This document shows positions 30,198 through 32,267 of a DNA stretch of 32,267 bases, in pieces (within the stretch, counting starts at the first letter, position 1; the number at the start of each line of letters is the position of its first letter). Under the pieces are notes generated by a model. The model ran no database searches. It was not told where the DNA came from and saw only the letters and a program-made list of their open reading frames with translations. Source of the stretch: Saccoglossus kowalevskii (Eukaryota; Hemichordata; Enteropneusta; Harrimaniidae). A program made the position numbers and the translations under genes. The stretch spans positions 299,156-331,422 of the forward strand of contig NW_003141317.1 in assembly GCF_000003605.2 (NCBI RefSeq), read 5' to 3'.

Positions 30198-31475
30198 GTT
30201 CGTTGAGTATATTTTAATTTATTATTTAAATCCACTAATTCAATAACATTCTTAGCCGTGTCAAGTTCAGCGCCATTGTCGTCCTTGACAGTTTTTGAAA
30301 GCCGCTGAAAGTTTGCATAATAAGTTGGCTTTTGTAAACGAATCGTTGACCTCTTGCCTTTATTCAACATGGCGGGTATCTTTCGCGGTGTGTTTTTCCT
30401 GTTACAGACATATCACATAGTGTATTTGGCATGTCGTCGACAATCTTATTAAGTCTGTTACAAAGAATGATAGTTGTTTTTTAAACGAAATGACTGCTCT
30501 GACTGTGGGATGTAGCTTTGTTTGTGACTGAGAATTACTTCCGGTTTATATCTTAACACTTCCGCTGAGACGACGGCCGTTTGCCAAAAAAAAAAATATA
30601 TTTCTTCGTTTGATAATGCCGTCAACAGTCTTGACTATTCTTTTACTAAAATAGTATTTAATGCTGCTTTAAGGCGTCCTTTGGGAGTAATAGTGTGTAC
30701 GTCAATTTATTTTCCTGCCGTTCGGCGGTGTCTAGTTGAAGGCGAGCTTTGTTGATGCGTTGGTATACATTTACCGGTATTTTCTCCCATCATGCACCAC
30801 CTGATTTGTACAGTATAAAGTTCAAATGGGTCATTGATCATGTGGGTCACTGGATTCGACCAATATCCACCAAGGGTGGGTAACCATTTAAAAAGGATGG
30901 GCATCTCATCTATGCAGCTTAATCAAAGAGAAATTTAAAAGGATTATTGATCAAATTTAGTTTAACTTCTTTCAATGAAGCCTTGTGATTAATTGACTTC
31001 CTGCTGCTAGTACAATCGATTGTGTGTTGTAGGGCAGATGATGTCATCATTATGTCATCCTTCGTGCGTGTTTTCGCAATTAATAAAATTAAAAATGACA
31101 CTTGACTACTTGAATAGAAAAACATCTTTGAGCAAAAGATGATTTGTCCTGCTTAGAGATACCACAGATGAAGGGTCTAATGATACAAAGAAGTGTGTCC
31201 TGTAACGAGGAATGTTTACATGGTGTCATAATTATGTGCGTCTCTCACAACAGGAAGTTGTTGATTTAGGAAGTGATGCATCTTGGGAGTACCACCATGC
31301 ATGCAGTTCATTCGTTAACTAATCATATGCATTTGTTTTCTGCTTTGCAGTTGAAATGCAGACTAGAGCGAATGGAAAGACGTATGAGCCTTGCACACAA
31401 AAGTGGGTCATCTCAGGAATCTGGTTCACCGAGCAGTAGGCAACATAAACTTACCCAAACGCAAGTACACAAAAG
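29799..31475 (+). CDS. MSL1: MSL1 (male-specific lethal 1 homologue), 5' part of gene, continues off the right edge
   Basis: MSL1 is the scaffold of the MSL complex, in which MOF (KAT8) acetylates histone H4 Lys16. Its N-terminal coiled coil dimerises and binds the E3 ligase MSL2; its C-terminal PEHE domain binds MOF and MSL3. Exons 29799-30197 and 31351-31475 give 174 residues. Residues 1-95 are polar and poorly conserved. From about residue 96 a Leu-rich, Gln-rich coiled coil (LLLLHLDIIQQQQEQL) runs across the splice into SEKET-LKCRLERMERRM, aligning without gaps to vertebrate MSL1. A Ser-rich linker follows. The PEHE part must lie beyond the window. The in-frame stop at 29754 and absence of an earlier ATG set the start at 29799; Met6 at 29814 has the better Kozak context. 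Confidence 0.9.
30198..31350 (+). other. MSL1 intron 1
   Basis: No further exon is seen. An AACATGGCGG sequence (near 30367, YY1-like on the minus strand) and an ACTTCCGG (near 30537, ETS-like) could mark an internal regulatory element. The antisense open frame opposite exon 1 is a shadow of the gene. Confidence 0.6.
31351..31475 (+). CDS. MSL1: MSL1 exon 2
   Basis: 125 bases: 41 codons plus two bases, so the next intron is in phase 2. The acceptor is TTTGCAG at 31350 and the donor AAAAG|GTAATT. It begins LKCRLERMERRM, the hallmark end of the MSL1 coiled coil, then a Ser/Gln-rich linker. Confidence 0.88.
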
Positions 31476-31602
31476 GTAATTTATAGTTATTTCTTATTAT
31501 TTAGTTTGTTATAATTATTTTTGCAATGCAGCATTACTTCATTTTTCAATGAATCTGTAATATTAACAATAAATATTCAATTCAAATTTTCTGTTTCTAG
31601 GA

Positions 31603-31800
31603 ATACTGTAAATGCATTAATTATTCACTGGGTTTAATTTCGCTGTTTTTTCTGAGTAAAATCTGCTATAATAAATCTACATGAACATGTTAAATAACAA
31701 TAAAACTAATTTTTTTCTGCCAAATTTGTAAAATTTAAACACTGAAAATGCTGAAATTAGAGAAATTAAATACTAGTAAAAATAAATGGTTTTACAGTAT
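31603..31800. mobile_element. MITE-like element (198 bp, TA target)
   Basis: ATACTGTAAA at 31603-31612 is exactly inverted as TTTACAGTAT at 31791-31800. Read as CTGTAAA ... TTTACAG, it is flanked by TA on both sides, as for Tc1/mariner-type MITEs. The interior is AT-rich and has no coding capacity. It lies in MSL1 intron 2. Confidence 0.6.
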
Positions 31801-31830
31801 ATGAGATAGTCAGTCAGCATGCCTAACTTT

Positions 31831-31889
31831 GCTGAAAAGCGCCCTCTATTGAGCATGTATTTACTGTATGAATGAGGGCGCTCTTCAGC
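31831..31889. repeat. Long hairpin with 16-bp arms, GCGCCCTC / GAGGGCGC
   Basis: GCTGAAAAGCGCCCTC (31831-31846) pairs with GAGGGCGCTCTTCAGC (31874-31889), 15 of 16 positions, with a 27-base loop. Each arm contains a GAGGGCGCT core like that of CTCF sites, in divergent orientation. Confidence 0.7.
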
Positions 31890-32121
31890 ACTGCTTCTCT
31901 CTGCTACTAGCTAATTTAGCTAGGTGCACATAATGTGCATGTTCACTTGATATTAAAAATTATAAATTGTGGTGAAGTTTGCCAACTTTAGTTTATGTTA
32001 TAATGCGGTAGTCGTCGCGCCAAGCATGCACACAATATATTGTCTCATATAAATAAAGATGGCAACTTTGGCTGCTTCGTAGATCAATGAGTACAAACTG
32101 AGATGTAACTAAGTTTTAATT

Positions 32122-32267
32122 AGCTCCGCTGTCGACTTTGTCGAGCGGAGCTTATCATACGAGTGATTGTCCGTCGTTGTCTGTGTCAATGTTTTACTTT
32201 TTCGACTTCTTCTTGAAAACTACAAGCCTGAATGTTTTGATGTTTGGTGTATATGTACCTTGGGTAG
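32122..32267 (+). mobile_element. Repeat element A, copy A3 (5' end, cut by the window edge)
   Basis: The same 5' hairpin, AGCTCCGCT ... AGCGGAGCT, is followed by TTATCATACGAGTGATTGTCC and the first core unit, closely matching A1 and A2. It lies in MSL1 intron 2, preceded by a TTTTAATT stretch. Confidence 0.85.

Noticed and set aside
29939-30370. 143-codon antisense open frame
   Set aside because: It is a shadow opposite MSL1 exon 1, which has clear homology on the plus strand.
1-32267. CRISPR arrays, bacterial operons or phage genes
   Set aside because: Spliced animal genes, a eukaryotic tRNA gene and intron-based repeats exclude a prokaryotic origin; the 157-bp tandem units have no spacers and are not CRISPR repeats.

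Overview
This is animal nuclear DNA: AT-rich, intron-dominated, with GT..AG splice sites, AATAAA polyadenylation signals, a Pol III tRNA gene and abundant non-autonomous transposons. The strong match of all three genes to vertebrate orthologues (including a SUMO1-type rather than only a SUMO2-type SUMO) points to an invertebrate deuterostome. A hemichordate is my best guess, but the species is inference and a lophotrochozoan cannot be excluded by eye. A 318-base run of N shows it is a draft assembly.

Three protein genes are present. (1) The 5' end of ATP-citrate lyase (ACLY) lies on the minus strand: three coding exons at 6223-6071, 1515-1393 and 952-791 give residues 1-146 and the gene runs off the left edge. 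A perfect splice donor at 8148/8149 and a TATA-like box at 8191-8200 suggest its non-coding first exon and promoter. (2) A complete SUMO1 gene lies on the plus strand in five coding exons (10805-10816, 10946-11035, 18893-18970, 19063-19134, 20545-20607), 104 residues ending in the mature Gly-Gly plus Ser-His. ACLY and SUMO1 are head to head, about 2.5 kb apart. (3) The 5' end of MSL1, scaffold of the MSL histone H4K16 acetyltransferase complex, lies on the plus strand: exons 29799-30197 and 31351-31475, continuing past the right edge. A tRNA-Asn(GTT) gene lies at 29214-29287 on the minus strand, about 0.5 kb upstream of MSL1.

The rest is intron and intergenic DNA carrying mobile elements. The most structured are two families (called A and B here) with a short 5' hairpin, an 11-12 bp subterminal inverted repeat, a tandem core (157 bp in A, about 162 bp in B) and a 3' copy of the inverted repeat; A also has a 3' hairpin. 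This resembles non-autonomous Helentron/HINE/pearl-type elements. Copy A2 sits inside copy B within SUMO1 intron 2, copy A1 is in the same intron, and A3 starts at the right edge in MSL1 intron 2. A diverged relative (C) lies downstream of SUMO1. There is also a decayed antisense hAT transposase in SUMO1 intron 4, a tRNA-like SINE head, two MITE-like inverted-repeat elements and several local duplications.

The genes do not form an operon. Their linkage is nevertheless interesting: in human, ACLY and MSL1 are both at 17q21, while SUMO1 (2q) and SUMO2 (17q) lie on the two chromosomes carrying HOXD and HOXB.
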